A DNA stretch of 64,000 bases from Companilactobacillus mishanensis (lineage in GTDB: Bacteria; Bacillota; Bacilli; Lactobacillales; Lactobacillaceae). Positions 63,006-64,000 of this stretch are shown piece after piece. The first letter of the stretch is position 1. Each line of letters starts with the position of its first letter. The position numbers and the translations under genes are program-made. The notes beneath the pieces were generated by a model. It had not been told where the DNA came from. It was given only the letters and a program-made list of their open reading frames with translations, and searched no databases. The stretch is from contig NZ_RHON01000001.1 of the NCBI RefSeq assembly GCF_003946505.1, positions 1 through 64,000 on the forward strand. Direction: 5' to 3'.

Positions 63006-63500
63006 TTGGAAAGATCTAGGAGAAAACATTTATTGTATGTTATTTTCTTAATTTCATTGGTTCAGTTAGCTATGTTTTCCATTGTGTATAGGATTAAGTC
63101 GCCAAGTGAATTTTCTTCGATGGTTTATCAAGTAAATACTAGTAATAAAATGAAACTGATTATTTTTCTGACATCTTTATTAATATTAATTTTTATCTTT
63201 GCAGTATCGTTGATACTGACGAACAGCTTTCGCTATTTAAGTCATAAGATTTTTTCAACTTCAGATTCTACTTGGCATTTTGAACTTATTTTTATTTATT
63301 TTTTGTTCATCTCTAGCATTCAGGTGATTGTTTCAGCAGTCGGGGTCAAATATTTGTCTTATCCTTTACCTATCATGTATATGATTGCTTTGATCTATTT
63401 GGCTTGGAAGGTATGGAATAAATCAAAAAATGTAATTGGTACAGCCGGTATAATTATGTTTGGGGTATTGATTCAATTCCTCCTGGAAGTATTGAGCTAA
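63006..63500 (+). CDS. Four-helix membrane protein, unknown
   Basis: A 164-residue protein with four hydrophobic segments (about 9-26, 49-70, 93-112 and 120-135, with a last hydrophobic end near 143-162), a basic N-terminus and no recognised family. It begins with TTG 9 bases after GGGGTGA. A weak TTGTAA-17-TATGCT pair lies upstream. It is monocistronic, with its own terminator. Confidence 0.65.
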   Translation: MERSRRKHLLYVIFLISLVQLAMFSIVYRIKSPSEFSSMVYQVNTSNKMKLIIFLTSLLILIFIFAVSLILTNSFRYLSHKIFSTSDSTWHFELIFIYFLFISSIQVIVSAVGVKYLSYPLPIMYMIALIYLAWKVWNKSKNVIGTAGIIMFGVLIQFLLEVLS

Positions 63501-63524
63501 TTTAGAATGTTATTAAGTTTAGAG

Positions 63525-63560
63525 AAAGGTGAATCCTCAAATTGAGAATTCACCTTTTTT
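63525..63560 (+). terminator. Terminator of the unknown membrane gene
   Basis: AAAGGTGAAT-C-CTCA / TGAG-A-ATTCACCTTT, one mismatch, T-run. Confidence 0.85.
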
Positions 63561-63669
63561 ATTTCAAAGATATTGAGATTTTGTATTAAATATACCGGGT
63601 ACCTTGAAAAAATTGAGATAAATCTCCATAATTGGAGTATTAAGTAAAAATAGTAAGGTGAATTGGCAT

Positions 63670-64000
63670 ATGGAACTATATTTTGTGAGACATGGGAAAA
63701 CTGAATGGAATTTGGAAGGTAAGTATCAAGGGAGTCATGGAGATTCTCCGCTATTACCTGACAGTATTCATGATATTAGTTTGTTGGCTGAACGTTTACG
63801 TAAAGTGAATATTAGTCATGCTTACACTAGTCCATTGCCACGTGCCAAAACTACAGCCGAGGTTCTTATTTCTGATATGAACAAGAATATTCCTCTAACG
63901 GTAGTTGACGACCTTCGTGAATTTGATTTGGGTGTTATGGAAGGTAAGAAATTTGTTGATCTTGAGAAGAAAATTCCCGAAGTCATTCACGCCTTTCGTT
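63670..64000 (+). CDS. Histidine phosphatase / phosphoglycerate mutase family, truncated by window end
   Basis: The first 110 residues of a histidine phosphatase. The start MELYFVRHGKTEWNLEGKYQG carries the catalytic RHG, and later YTSPLPRAKTTAEVL and LREFDLGVMEG match the family. The rest lies outside the window, so the length and subfamily cannot be settled. AAGGTGA precedes the ATG. Confidence 0.88.
   Translation, partial: MELYFVRHGKTEWNLEGKYQGSHGDSPLLPDSIHDISLLAERLRKVNISHAYTSPLPRAKTTAEVLISDMNKNIPLTVVDDLREFDLGVMEGKKFVDLEKKIPEVIHAFR

Overview
The window is a stretch of core chromosome from a low-GC, rod-shaped Gram-positive bacterium of the Lactobacillaceae. A Companilactobacillus-like species is my best guess, but the sequence alone does not fix it. 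Supporting signs are DUF2969, DUF1831, DUF4044 and EpuA-type small proteins, frequent TTG starts with strong GGAGG-type ribosome sites, T-box leaders, no sporulation genes, and a full rod-shape set (MreB, Mbl, MreCD, RodA, MinCD). I found no insertion sequence, prophage, CRISPR array or defence island. The novelty is mostly in regulation and in oddities of ordinary genes.

Layout. 1-7.2 kb: a tRNA-Glu(CUC), a CPBP-protease pair, a heterodimeric ABC exporter, a serine hydrolase and murT. 7.3-11.5 kb: tdk, prfA, prmC, the threonylcarbamoyl-AMP synthase gene and upp. 11.6-18.1 kb: the complete F1Fo ATP synthase operon atpBEFHAGDC. 18.2-23.1 kb: DUF1146, murA, mbl, epuA-like, yidD, DUF2969, rodA and a GcvH-like gene. 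23.2-27.6 kb: an XRE-TPR regulator, a minus-strand rarA/small membrane protein/usp group, a DUF1054 gene and rpsD with a structured leader. 27.9-32.1 kb: ezrA, a cysteine desulfurase and thiI. 32.1-41.0 kb: Val T-box, valS, folC, radC, mreBCD and minCD. 41.0-41.9 kb: TPP riboswitch and thiT, facing a 38-residue DUF4044 gene.

42.0-58.2 kb is the division and cell-wall (dcw) cluster: mraZ, rsmH, ftsL, pbp2 (ftsI), mraY, murD, murG, divIB, ftsA, ftsZ, sepF, ylmG, ylmH and divIVA, then an Ile T-box and ileS. The mraZ leader carries three GTGGT repeats exactly 10 bp apart, the expected MraZ operator. 58.2-64.0 kb: a cold-shock-like protein, Nudix hydrolase, a small membrane protein, mtnN, a second cysteine desulfurase, DUF1831, mnmA, an unknown membrane protein and a histidine phosphatase cut by the window end.

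The genes serve four linked jobs: peptidoglycan synthesis (murA, murT, mraY, murD, murG, pbp2), elongation and division (mreB/mbl/rodA, ezrA, fts genes, min), translation and tRNA modification (valS, ileS, prfA/prmC, TsaC/Sua5-type, thiI, mnmA, rpsD, rsmH) and energy (atp). The points most worth checking are the AAG/GAG-biased codon use of mnmA, the CUC-anticodon tRNA-Glu, murT without gatD beside it, terminator hairpins that overlap promoters, starts or ribosome sites, and the MraZ operator.
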